DNA from: Mycobacterium sp. D16Q13
GTDB taxonomy: Bacteria; Actinomycetota; Actinomycetes; Mycobacteriales; Mycobacteriaceae
Length of the DNA: 64,000 nt
Direction of reading: 5' to 3'
Assembly (NCBI RefSeq): GCF_002013375.1
Contig: NZ_MAEW01000001.1
Span: 124,001 to 188,000 of the forward strand
In this document: piece after piece, positions 39,434-47,413 of the stretch
How positions within the stretch are numbered: position 1 is the first letter of the stretch
How the letters are laid out: each line of letters starts with the position of its first letter
Program-made: the position numbers and the translations under genes
The notes under the pieces: generated by a model
Database searches by the model: none
The model's input: the letters and a program-made list of their open reading frames with translations, nothing else
What the model was told of the DNA's origin: nothing

Positions 39434-40627
39434 GTGACCGAGAAGCACTACGACATTGCGGTAGTCGGCGGGGGCCCGGCCGGGTCGTCCGCGGCCTGGC
39501 AGGCCGCCCGCACGGGCGCCAGCGTGGTTCTCGTCGACAAGGCCGAGTTCCCGCGGGATAAGCCATGCGGCGACGGGCTGACCGCCCGCGCGGTGAGCTA
39601 CCTGCAGAAGATGGGTCTGGCCAATGAGGTCTCCCAGTTCCATCGCGTCGATGGTGTGCGCGTCGACAGCGGCAGTGTCTGGGAGCTCACCTTCCCCCAG
39701 CGTCCCGGCATGCCCGATCACGGGCATGTGGTGCGCCGGCCCGAGCTGGACACCCTGCTGCTCAAGCACGCCGAGTCCGCGGGCGTCGAAGTGCGCCAGT
39801 CCACCGAGGCGGTCGGCCCGATCGGCGACGGCAATGTGGTCAAGGGCATTGAGGTCAAGACCGCGAATGGATCTCGCGAGACCATCTCGGCCGACGCGGT
39901 GATCGTGGCCGACGGTGCCTACTCCCCCATCAAACGCGCGATGAACCTCGACTCGGAGGTCAAGGGATACACCGCGATTGCGATCCGCGCCGAGATGGAA
40001 GCCAACCGCGAAGACTCCAACATGCTCGACATCGACCTGCGGTTGCACCACAAGAATGACGCGCTGATCGGATACGGCTGGGTTTTCCCGCTCGGCGCCG
40101 GGCGGATCAACATCGGCATCGGGTACGTCAACAGCTACAAGAAGTGGCAGGACGTCAACGCCGCGCAGGTGCTGGATACCTACATGAAGAAGCTACCCAG
40201 GGAGTGGGAGCTGCCCGATCTGGCCGAGCTGCGCAAGAACAAGGGTGTGCGCGCCTGGCGTCTGCCGATGGGATTCACCGCATGGCCGCCCTGGCGCCCG
40301 GGCGTGCTGTTCGCCGGTGACGCGCTGGGCGCGGGCAAGCCGGTCAGCGGTGCCGGTATCTCGAAGGCACTCGAATCCGGCTTGGCGGCGGGCGAATGCG
40401 CGGTGGCAGCGTTGCAGAATGCTGGCCCGCAAGACTTCACCAACTACCAGCAGCGGATGAATGATGCCTGGGGCCGGGAGTACCAGCGCGGACGGATCAT
40501 GCACCGCGCGCTGGGCAATCCGTGGCTGTGCGACAAGGGCATCAAGCTGATGGACAACTCGACCTTCCGCGACAACCTGCTCAAGGTTTTGTACAAGCGG
40601 GCCCAGGGCCCCGGCCACAAGCACTGA
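39434..40627 (+). CDS. geranylgeranyl reductase-family FAD oxidoreductase
   Basis: 397 residues from GTG 39434. FAD-binding N-terminus HYDIAVVGGGPAGSSAAWQAARTGASVVLVDK, then the family signature FPRDKPCGDGLTARAV and FAGDALGAGKPVSGAGISKALESG. Members reduce prenyl double bonds; the mycobacterial MenJ acts on menaquinone. This sequence is of that family, but which paralogue it is was not established. 29 bases after the SDR gene and 6 before the DUF1275 gene, so probably co-transcribed. Confidence 0.87.
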   Translation: MTEKHYDIAVVGGGPAGSSAAWQAARTGASVVLVDKAEFPRDKPCGDGLTARAVSYLQKMGLANEVSQFHRVDGVRVDSGSVWELTFPQRPGMPDHGHVVRRPELDTLLLKHAESAGVEVRQSTEAVGPIGDGNVVKGIEVKTANGSRETISADAVIVADGAYSPIKRAMNLDSEVKGYTAIAIRAEMEANREDSNMLDIDLRLHHKNDALIGYGWVFPLGAGRINIGIGYVNSYKKWQDVNAAQVLDTYMKKLPREWELPDLAELRKNKGVRAWRLPMGFTAWPPWRPGVLFAGDALGAGKPVSGAGISKALESGLAAGECAVAALQNAGPQDFTNYQQRMNDAWGREYQRGRIMHRALGNPWLCDKGIKLMDNSTFRDNLLKVLYKRAQGPGHKH

Positions 40628-40633
40628 TCTGCC

Positions 40634-41296
40634 GTGTGGTCCATCCGGCGGCGGGAGATGCTGCTCGCCACCGGACTGTCATGTGTCGCAGGGTTTCTCG
40701 ACGCAATCGGGTTCGTACATCTGGGCGGGTACTTCCTGTCCTTCATGAGCGGTAACACGACGAGGATGGCCGCCTCGACGGCCAGCCAACAGTGGGAATC
40801 CGCCTACAAGGCAGCCGGTTTGATCGCCATGTTCTTCATCGGCGTGATGATCGGGGCCATCGCATCACGCGTCAGCGGCGACCACGAGCGGGTCGCCGTG
40901 CTGGCGGTCGCCTCGAGCACCGTGGCCGCGGCGGCGATCACCCAGGAATTGGGAGCGGGTGTCGCCGCACTGCTCCTGACGGCACTCGCGATGGGTTCCA
41001 TGAACTCGGTTTTCCAGCGCTCCGGCGAAGTCCAGGTGGGCCTCACCTACATCACCGGCACTGTCGTGAAGGCCGGGCAGCGGCTCGTCGACGCGTTCTT
41101 CGGCGGACCCCGCTGGGTGTGGCTGCGCTACATCACGCTGTGGGCGGGCCTGACCGTCGGTGCCGTACTGGGCGCCGCGACGTACCACCGCGTTGGGCTC
41201 GACGCGCTGTGGATCGGCCTGGCACTCTTGGCTATCGCCACGTTCACCGCATGGCTGGTGCAGCGGTCGATCCCCGCGGTTTTAGATCCGGACTAG
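40634..41296 (+). CDS. DUF1275/YoaK-family membrane protein
   Basis: 220 residues, six predicted membrane helices. Family motif GFLDAIGFVHLGGYFLSFMSGNTTRMA, then GSMNSVFQRSGEVQVGLTYITGTVVKAGQRLVDA. GTG start. The 3' end overlaps the convergent maleylpyruvate-isomerase-like gene by 15 bases. Function of the family is unknown; probably a small-molecule transporter. Confidence 0.85.
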   Translation: MWSIRRREMLLATGLSCVAGFLDAIGFVHLGGYFLSFMSGNTTRMAASTASQQWESAYKAAGLIAMFFIGVMIGAIASRVSGDHERVAVLAVASSTVAAAAITQELGAGVAALLLTALAMGSMNSVFQRSGEVQVGLTYITGTVVKAGQRLVDAFFGGPRWVWLRYITLWAGLTVGAVLGAATYHRVGLDALWIGLALLAIATFTAWLVQRSIPAVLDPD

Positions 41297-42019
41297 ATCC
41301 AGCACCCGCTCCACGCGGGCACCATCCCCGTCGACCGTCAAGCGTGACAACGGAACCCGATGCCACAGGGCCAGCAGCAGGTCGGACGTGGACGCCGTGA
41401 TCGTGGCATCCGGTGTGGCGTCTTCCTCCACGATGCCAATGGCTTCGGCGTCCACACGTAGCAGCCAGGAACCACCGGCCTCGCTGGCCTGCAAGAGGAT
41501 CCGCGTTCCCCGAAGGTCTTCCGGGGTACCGCCGTCACGCCCGAGACGCCGGGACGTGAACAGCTCCGACCACTCGCCGATGCCGTCGGCCGCCAGGGCC
41601 GCATCGATGGGTTCGGCATCCCATCCGCGGTAGGCGTGCTCAATGTCCCAGCGGTGTACCGCCACCTCGTTTGCCTGCCGTCGGTACCAGAATCGCACCG
41701 GTCGCTCACCGAAGGGCGACTTTGTCGGCGCATCAAGGTCCTTCGACGTCAAAGCGGCGACGAGATTGTCGGCACGGTTCGAGTACCAGCCGATAACGGG
41801 CTCTCCCGCTGGAGCGTCCGGGTCGACGTCCGTGTACGGAACCTTTTCCCCGACTACGACACCCACTGCCCAGCGATGCACTCCGCCGAGATGGGCCACC
41901 ACATCGCGTGCTGTCCACCCCGGACAGGACGGTGCGCCACGCCCCAGATATTCGGGCGGCGTCGCAGCGACCGCCGCCATCCCTTTGCGCAGCGCTTCCA
42001 GCCATTCGTCGGGGCTCAT
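41282..42019 (-). CDS. mycothiol-dependent maleylpyruvate isomerase-like (DinB fold) protein
   Basis: 245 residues. N-terminal MDMPI domain: LGRGAPSCPGWTARDVVAHLGGVHRWAVGVV with the metal-ligand His, and QANEVAVHRWDIEHAYRG with two more histidines, giving the three-His zinc site of the DinB fold. The C-terminal part is the SCP2-like MDMPI_C domain. Likely a thiol-S-transferase using mycothiol; substrate unknown. Confidence 0.82.
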   Translation of the reverse strand: MSPDEWLEALRKGMAAVAATPPEYLGRGAPSCPGWTARDVVAHLGGVHRWAVGVVVGEKVPYTDVDPDAPAGEPVIGWYSNRADNLVAALTSKDLDAPTKSPFGERPVRFWYRRQANEVAVHRWDIEHAYRGWDAEPIDAALAADGIGEWSELFTSRRLGRDGGTPEDLRGTRILLQASEAGGSWLLRVDAEAIGIVEEDATPDATITASTSDLLLALWHRVPLSRLTVDGDGARVERVLDLVRI

Positions 42020-42127
42020 GGATTAGTCGTATCACGCCCGGCGGCGATGGCCTCGGGCAGTGGGGGGCTGCCTGGCGTTACAGCCAGAGCCAGAGACGCG
42101 ATCGCGCCGATAGATGCCGACGACTCC

Positions 42128-42168
42128 GAATCTCACGACTTTTCGGTCCGAAAAACATCGTGAGGTTC
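42128..42168 (-). terminator. two-tier palindromic hairpin after LysR-like gene
   Basis: Nested inverted repeats: outer arms CTCACGA (42132-42138) and TCGTGAG (42158-42164), inner arms TTTTCGG (42140-42146) and CCGAAAA (42148-42154), with further GAA/TTC pairing outside. It lies 3' of the minus-strand LysR-like gene in a 171-base gap otherwise without features. Best read as a terminator; a protein-binding palindrome is an alternative. Confidence 0.55.
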
Positions 42169-42190
42169 AGACTCGAGGTAAGACGCCGCG

Positions 42191-42904
42191 TCAGCGACGG
42201 CCGCGGTCGGCCCGGCCCGGCTTGCGGGCCACCTTGCCCGCAGTGGCGCGGGCAGCCTGCTTCGCAAGGGTCTTCTCCCGCGCGGTGCGTTTCGGCGCCG
42301 GCTCGGTCTGCCCCCGCGATGAGCCGGGTTTGCGTCCTCGCACAATGCCGACGAACTCCTCGATCAGTTCTGGCTGCGGCCCTTCCGGGAAAGCGAGCGC
42401 CACCGGGCAGGTGGGTGCGTCGCTGATCGGGCGATACGTGAGATCCTTGCGGTGATACAACCGCGCCAATGACTGCGGAACCATGAGTACGCCGATTCCT
42501 GCGGCGACGAGTTCTATTGCATCTTCGGTGGTTTCGGGCCGGTGATCAACCGGATTACCGGGAGCGCCCGACCAGGCAAGGACATCATCAAGTGGGAGCA
42601 GCGTTGGCTCGCCATCAAGGTCCGCGGCGGTAATCGCGTCGAAGGCGCCCAGAACGTGATCGGTCGGCACCACGACCACCGTCACCTCCTCATAGAGGGC
42701 GATGATGGCCAGCCCAGAGGTGTCGGCCGGCGGCCGAAGCAATGCCACATCTACGGTGCCGGACCGCACCTCCGCAGGCGCGTCTGCGGCGGCAACGACG
42801 CGCAGCTGAAGCGGAACCTCGGGGTGACGCTGCGCCCAGACCCGAGCCCACTTCGCGGGCGTCCCGCCGGGGACGTACCCGAGGGTGAGGGAGTGCGAGG
42901 TCAC
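42191..42904 (-). CDS. LysR-type effector-binding domain protein without HTH
   Basis: 237 residues that begin directly with the LysR substrate-binding fold (SLTLGYVPGGTPAKWARVWAQRHPEVPLQLRVV, then VRSGTVDVALLRPP and DGEPTLLPLDDVL). No winged-helix domain precedes it, and the upstream 28 bases lead straight to the divergent DUF5997 gene, so it is not simply a mis-chosen start. The C-terminal 45 residues are highly basic (KRTAREKTLAKQAARA and onward), perhaps a nucleic-acid-binding tail. Divergent pairing with DUF5997 suggests a joint function. Confidence 0.82.
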   Translation of the reverse strand: MTSHSLTLGYVPGGTPAKWARVWAQRHPEVPLQLRVVAAADAPAEVRSGTVDVALLRPPADTSGLAIIALYEEVTVVVVPTDHVLGAFDAITAADLDGEPTLLPLDDVLAWSGAPGNPVDHRPETTEDAIELVAAGIGVLMVPQSLARLYHRKDLTYRPISDAPTCPVALAFPEGPQPELIEEFVGIVRGRKPGSSRGQTEPAPKRTAREKTLAKQAARATAGKVARKPGRADRGRR

Positions 42905-42932
42905 CGCCTCAGGCTACCGATAGGCTGGTCCT

Positions 42933-43319
42933 ATGAGCAGGCCGAACGCGCAGTCCATGAAACCCGCTACCGCGGCGAAGAAGCTGGACGTATACCTGCA
43001 AGCGACGCCCGCGGAATTCCAGGAGAACCCGATCACCCGCGCCGAGCTCGCGGCCCTGCAGGCGGACCCGCCGCAGTGGCTCAAGGATCTCCGCAAGGAC
43101 GGGCCGCACCCGAAGAACCTCGTGGCAGCCAAGCTTGGTGTTTCGATCTCCGGTCTCGCGCGCGGCGGGGTCGACGGTCCGCTCACCACCGAGCAGATCA
43201 ACGAGTTGCTTGAGCAGAAGCCCGAGTGGCTGGTCGCGGAACGCGAGAGCTACCAGGCCGTGCTGAGCGAACAGCGACGCTTGAAGGCACTACATGCGGA
43301 GAAGGCTCGCGAGAGTTAG
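42933..43319 (+). CDS. DUF5997 protein
   Basis: 128 residues: MKPATAAKKLDVYLQATPAEFQENPITRAELAAL, PPQWLKDLRKDGPHPKNLVAAKLGVSISGLARGG, then EQINELLEQKPEWLVAERESYQAVL. The middle resembles a small helix-turn-helix (LVAAKLGVSISGLARGG), so DNA binding is possible, complementing the HTH-less LysR-like neighbour 28 bases away. A degraded copy of this gene lies at about 53.9 kb. Function unknown. Confidence 0.84.
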   Translation: MSRPNAQSMKPATAAKKLDVYLQATPAEFQENPITRAELAALQADPPQWLKDLRKDGPHPKNLVAAKLGVSISGLARGGVDGPLTTEQINELLEQKPEWLVAERESYQAVLSEQRRLKALHAEKARES

Positions 43320-43340
43320 AGGTCAACGCAGGCAGGCCCG

Positions 43341-44048
43341 CTACTGGTTCAGTGGCAGCTGCGCGATAACCGGGCCCGTAGGCACGGCCGAACCGCGCCC
43401 GTTCTCGACAGTGAATGCCAGAGCGGTGGAGTCGTTGAGACGGGGAATGACGGCGGTGGTCGACGGCGCAACGGCCTGCGTATCCATGGTCCCCGCTGAC
43501 TGCGGATCGTGGTCGCCGATCAGCCACATTTGGTAAACAGTGCCGGGTTGTGGAGGTGCGACGTTGTTCATCACCAACACCGCGGCGTTCTTCTGCCGCG
43601 AGTAGACAACGGTCGCGGTACCACCGGTGGGAATGGCACCGGTGACGGTCCGGACATCGGTCGCGGTAAAGACCTGCTGTGCGGTCGGAGGTGGAGGCCT
43701 CAGGATGGTGCCAATCCCGGCGGCGGCCAGCCCGATAGCGGTGGCGGCCGCCACGGCTACCAGGGGCGCTCTCCAGCGGTTGATATCTGTTGCTCCGGAG
43801 GCTCTTTGGGCGTCCCGGGCCACTATCTTCAGCAGTCGTGGGCGAAGCCGGACCGGGGGCTCGACCGCGGTGCTAGCCGCCAAGGCCGCCATGGTCTCTC
43901 GTGTGGCACGCACTTCCTGGGTAAAGGAGAGCGTTTGTTCGGTCGAACCTGCCGACAGCCACCGGTCAATCTGGTCTCGTTCGTCATCGGGCAGCGCGTG
44001 TAGTGCGTAAGGGGTTGCGGCGGTGATGAGGTCGTTGGGTTCGGTCAT
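43341..44048 (-). CDS. rskA: anti-sigma-K factor
   Basis: 235 residues, orthologue of Rv0444c. N-terminal cytoplasmic anti-sigma domain (ITAATPYALHALPDDERDQIDRWL), a single membrane helix (APLVAVAAATAIGLAAAGIGTIL) and an extracytoplasmic RskA domain (VVYSRQKNAAVLVMNNVAPPQPGTVYQMWLIGD). It has no cysteines at all, so no zinc-binding anti-sigma motif. Holds SigK inactive until released by stress or proteolysis. ATG overlaps the sigK stop (ATGA). Confidence 0.92.
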   Translation of the reverse strand: MTEPNDLITAATPYALHALPDDERDQIDRWLSAGSTEQTLSFTQEVRATRETMAALAASTAVEPPVRLRPRLLKIVARDAQRASGATDINRWRAPLVAVAAATAIGLAAAGIGTILRPPPPTAQQVFTATDVRTVTGAIPTGGTATVVYSRQKNAAVLVMNNVAPPQPGTVYQMWLIGDHDPQSAGTMDTQAVAPSTTAVIPRLNDSTALAFTVENGRGSAVPTGPVIAQLPLNQ

Positions 44049-44626
44049 GGTGTCCCCAGGCATCGGCGCAGCGCTTTGATGGCGTCACGCATCCGAGATT
44101 TGATGGTTGCCAGATTCGCGGCAAGCCGTTGCGAGACTTGGTTGTAAGTCAAACCGTCGTAGTAGGCCAGATGCAGGCATTGGCGTTGGGTATCCGTGAG
44201 CGTTTCGAGGCATTCGGTCACTTGCCGCTGTTCTTCGTTGCGGATCACCGATTCAGTGACCTCGTCGACAGCTCGCTCGATAGTGGCTGCGCCATAACGT
44301 GACTCGCGGTCTGCCGCAGATTGCTCAGAGCGCACGCGGTCGATGGCGCGGCGATGAGCCAAGGTCATGATCCAGGCAAGGGGCGATCCGGCGGTCGGGT
44401 CATAGCTTTGGGCTGAACGCCAGATCTGTAGGTAGATTTCTTGCGTTGTCTCCTCGCTGTAGCCGGGGTCCCGTAATACCCGCAACACCAGCCCGTAGAC
44501 GCGTGAGCGGGTGTGATCGTAGAGAGCGGCGAATGCCGCGGTATCGCGGTCGGCGACGTTGCGTAGAAGAGCATCCAGGTCGCCGGTCACGCCCGTGAGC
44601 CTAAACGTATCGCGGACAATGTTCAT
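44045..44626 (-). CDS. sigK: ECF sigma factor SigK
   Basis: 193 residues, orthologue of Rv0445c (187). Sigma region 2: FAALYDHTRSRVYGLVLRVLRDPGYSEETTQEIYLQIWRSA; region 4: LTDTQRQCLHLAYYDGLTYNQVSQRLAANLATIKSRMRDAIKALRR. Three cysteines at 139, 150 and 189; the 139/189 pair has the same spacing as the Cys133-Cys183 disulfide reported for M. tuberculosis SigK. Last but one gene of a six-gene operon in which all junctions overlap. The operon start carries a SigK-type promoter, so autoregulation is expected. Confidence 0.95.
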   Translation of the reverse strand: MNIVRDTFRLTGVTGDLDALLRNVADRDTAAFAALYDHTRSRVYGLVLRVLRDPGYSEETTQEIYLQIWRSAQSYDPTAGSPLAWIMTLAHRRAIDRVRSEQSAADRESRYGAATIERAVDEVTESVIRNEEQRQVTECLETLTDTQRQCLHLAYYDGLTYNQVSQRLAANLATIKSRMRDAIKALRRCLGTP

Positions 44627-45408
44627 GGCGATTCGCGCTTCGGGGGACGAGGCAGAATAAACGAGACCCGCTGCTGGTAGTCAGCGAATCCGGGCCGCCC
44701 GGCCATTGCCTTCTCGGTGCGGCGGCCTCCGGTGGCATAGACCAGGAAGTAGGTCATCAGCAACGGGTAAGGGGCCGTTGCCAACGATTGCCAACCCGTG
44801 ATGGTGACCAACCACAGCCCCCACCACACGCAGGCATCACCGAAATAGTTCGGGTGCCGAGTCCAGGCCCACAGACCCTGGTCCATGATCCTGCCCTTGT
44901 TGGCTGGATCCTGTGTGAAACGGCGCAGCTGATAATCACCCGCCGCTTCGAAAAGCATTCCGACGAACCATAATCCGATACCGGCGGCCAACACCGGACG
45001 CAACGATTCCGGTGTAGGCCCTTCAACGGCTGAGCGCTGGATTGGTATGGAAACCAGCCAGGTGGCGGCGGCCTGGATGACGAAGATCTTGCGTAGCACG
45101 TGCGACACAGAGAAATCGCCGCCTAGCAAGTCGTGGTATCGGGGATCCTCCCCTTTCCCAGCTGATTTCACCAGCATGTGCCCGGACAGCCGGGCTCCCC
45201 ATATCCCGGTCAGCACCAGCAGCAGGACCCGCCGCTGCAGGTCCCCGCCGCCCAGTGCGGCGCAGACCGCGGCCACTGCGATGAACCCGAGGCCCCATGC
45301 GACGTCGACCACGTTGTAGCGCCCGATGCGGTGGCCGATCAGGAAAGTGACACTGTGCACGGCCACCACGGCCCCCAGCGAGCACACCATTACCATCAGA
45401 AAGTTCAT
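44623..45408 (-). CDS. DUF1295 membrane protein (Rv0446c-like)
   Basis: 261 residues, about six membrane helices, with the steroid-5-alpha-reductase/ICMT-like C-terminus: QGLWAWTRHPNYFGDACVWWGLWLVTI and YFLVYATGGRRTEKAMAGRPGFADYQQR. This motif binds NADPH or SAM in relatives. ATG 45408 overlaps the ufaA1 stop, supporting this start over the longer frame. Likely acts on a lipid with its operon partners. Confidence 0.88.
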   Translation of the reverse strand: MNFLMVMVCSLGAVVAVHSVTFLIGHRIGRYNVVDVAWGLGFIAVAAVCAALGGGDLQRRVLLLVLTGIWGARLSGHMLVKSAGKGEDPRYHDLLGGDFSVSHVLRKIFVIQAAATWLVSIPIQRSAVEGPTPESLRPVLAAGIGLWFVGMLFEAAGDYQLRRFTQDPANKGRIMDQGLWAWTRHPNYFGDACVWWGLWLVTITGWQSLATAPYPLLMTYFLVYATGGRRTEKAMAGRPGFADYQQRVSFILPRPPKRESP

Positions 45409-46679
45409 TGTTGGCCTCGCTGGAAAATCCATTGGTGGACATCGAGATACCCGGAACGAAACCCGGCCTCGGAGTAGGCCAGGTACAACTCCCACATGCG
45501 GTAGAACGCCTCGCCAAAACCCAACGCCGACACGGCCTCGCGCTGCGCCGCGAACTGCTGAGTCCATAGCCGCAGTGTTTCGGCATAGTGTGGTCGCAGG
45601 GACATTGTCTCGATGGTCCGCAGATCCGTGGTCTCAGTGGTCGTTTCGTCGATTGCCCGCACCGAGGGAAGTAAACCGCCGGGGAAGATGTACTTCTGTA
45701 TCCAGGTGTGGGTATTGCGACTGGCCAGCATCCGCTCATGGGGCATGGTGATGGCTTGAAGGGCCAGCCGGCCACCAGGCTTAAGCAATCGGTCGATGGT
45801 TCGGAAATACGTCGTCCAGAAATCGAATCCAACCGCTTCGATCATCTCTATCGACACTATGGCGTCGTATTGGCCCTGCACGTCTCGATAGTCGCGTAGC
45901 TCTATCTGCACTCGGTCGGACAACCCGGCAGCTTGCACCCGCTGCTGGGCCAGCTGCTGTTGCTCGGTCGACAATGTCAGCGAGCGCACGTGTGCTCCGC
46001 GTGCGGCCGCCGACAAGCACACTTGCCCCCAGCCCGTGCCGATCTCGAGAATCCGGGCGCCGGGGCCTACCCGTGCGTGGTCCAGCAAGCGGTCAATCTT
46101 GCGCCGCTGAGCATCCGCCAGTATCGCTGTTGCGCTCGGTATGTGGTCGAACAGTGCACATGAGTAGGTCAGCGTCTCGTCGAGGAACAGGGCGAAGAAG
46201 TCGTTCGACAGGTCATAGTGATGCGCAACATTGCGTTGGGCCTGCGGCGGTTCGTTGCGCTGCGCACGCGGTACCCGCGGCACAGCGATATGCCGGAAGC
46301 GTTGCAACGCAGAAGGAATTAACTCCCCCATCGCTGCTGCCCATTGGGTGAGAAAACCCGCGAGGTCGTCGCAGTCCCAGTCTCCCGCCATGTATGCCTC
46401 ACCGAATCCGATCAAGCCGGAGCGGCCCAGGCGTCGTGCCAGTGCTACCGGCTGCCGGATTCTCATGGTGGGCAGGGACGCATCTGCTGCGCCCACAACG
46501 GATCCATCGGGGTACATCAACCGCACCGGGAGCCGCGCGGCCGCACGACGCAGCAGCTTTTCGGCTACCACCCCGCGTGCCGCCGTCAGCGGCCCGCCGG
46601 GAACCGGTGTGATCTCCGGCCCGCGGTGCGACCTAATATCGCGCACATCGGTTGTGGCACTGTCGAGGCGCCCGTTCAC
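45405..46679 (-). CDS. ufaA1: cyclopropane-fatty-acid synthase-family methyltransferase UfaA1
   Basis: 424 residues, orthologue of Rv0447c (427). SAM motif ARILEIGTGWGQVCLSAAARG, substrate-side NVAHHYDLSNDFFALFLDETLTYSCALF, ETMSLRPHYAETLRLW. Methylates unsaturated phospholipid acyl chains; UfaA1 of M. tuberculosis has been linked to tuberculostearic acid formation. GTG 46679 is preceded by GGGAGAGGG and overlaps the DUF1365 stop (GTGA). Confidence 0.9.
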   Translation of the reverse strand: MNGRLDSATTDVRDIRSHRGPEITPVPGGPLTAARGVVAEKLLRRAAARLPVRLMYPDGSVVGAADASLPTMRIRQPVALARRLGRSGLIGFGEAYMAGDWDCDDLAGFLTQWAAAMGELIPSALQRFRHIAVPRVPRAQRNEPPQAQRNVAHHYDLSNDFFALFLDETLTYSCALFDHIPSATAILADAQRRKIDRLLDHARVGPGARILEIGTGWGQVCLSAAARGAHVRSLTLSTEQQQLAQQRVQAAGLSDRVQIELRDYRDVQGQYDAIVSIEMIEAVGFDFWTTYFRTIDRLLKPGGRLALQAITMPHERMLASRNTHTWIQKYIFPGGLLPSVRAIDETTTETTDLRTIETMSLRPHYAETLRLWTQQFAAQREAVSALGFGEAFYRMWELYLAYSEAGFRSGYLDVHQWIFQRGQQ

Positions 46680-47413
46680 GCCACCCTCTCCCTCTCGTGT
46701 GTAGGTGTGCGGTCCACCACTGGCAGCCCTTTCAGCCACAGCCTGATCCCTTCTCTACGGATGGCCAGCGCACCCATCAACGGCGCCAACGGCGCAACGG
46801 CCTGCAACCACAACAGTTCACCCACCCGAGCCCTGCGCCGGGTGCCGCGGACCGCGGCGAAGAACGGCCGCTGGCCGGTGCGCTGCAGCGAGATACTGAC
46901 GTTCAACGTCTTGCCGGGACGGGCAGCACGAACTTGATATCGCCCGTCGACGCCGTTGAAGGGCGAGACGTAGAGCTGCTTGTCCACCGTGGAACTAGCA
47001 GTGGGGGGCAGAAGATATGCGTGTCGTCCGTCGTAGGTGTTGTGGACCTCGGCGATTATGTGTACAAGATCGCCATGATGGTCGTGGCACCAGTACAGAC
47101 TCAGCGGGTTGAAGACATGCCCCAACACCCGTGCCTGTAGCAGTGCGGTGACCGTGCCGCCGCCCAGGTTTACCCCGTGCGAGGCCAAGAATTGGTCCAC
47201 GCGTTGACGCAGTGTGTCATCGTCATCGCCCCAGAAATGGTCCCGTGCTTGAAAACTGGCGAAGACACCCAGGCCGAGTGGCAGACGTGGCGGCTTGTCG
47301 ATGTCGACGTACCAGCAGTAGCCGCGATAGGTGAATCGGTGCGTCACCGGCGAACGCCGGACATGGAGGATCCGGGTGCGGTACAGGCAAGGAACCATCG
47401 TCGCCGAACTCAT
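46676..47413 (-). CDS. DUF1365 protein (Rv0448c-like)
   Basis: 245 residues. DUF1365 pattern: PCLYRTRILHVRRSPVTHRFTYRGYCWYVDID, HVFNPLSLYWCHDHHGDLVHIIAEVHNTYDGRHAYLL and FNGVDGRYQV. Always found with CFA synthases and the FAD oxidoreductase in bacteria, so a role in acyl-chain modification is likely, mechanism unknown. ATGA overlap with the upstream FAD gene. Confidence 0.9.
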   Translation of the reverse strand: MSSATMVPCLYRTRILHVRRSPVTHRFTYRGYCWYVDIDKPPRLPLGLGVFASFQARDHFWGDDDDTLRQRVDQFLASHGVNLGGGTVTALLQARVLGHVFNPLSLYWCHDHHGDLVHIIAEVHNTYDGRHAYLLPPTASSTVDKQLYVSPFNGVDGRYQVRAARPGKTLNVSISLQRTGQRPFFAAVRGTRRRARVGELLWLQAVAPLAPLMGALAIRREGIRLWLKGLPVVDRTPTHERERVA

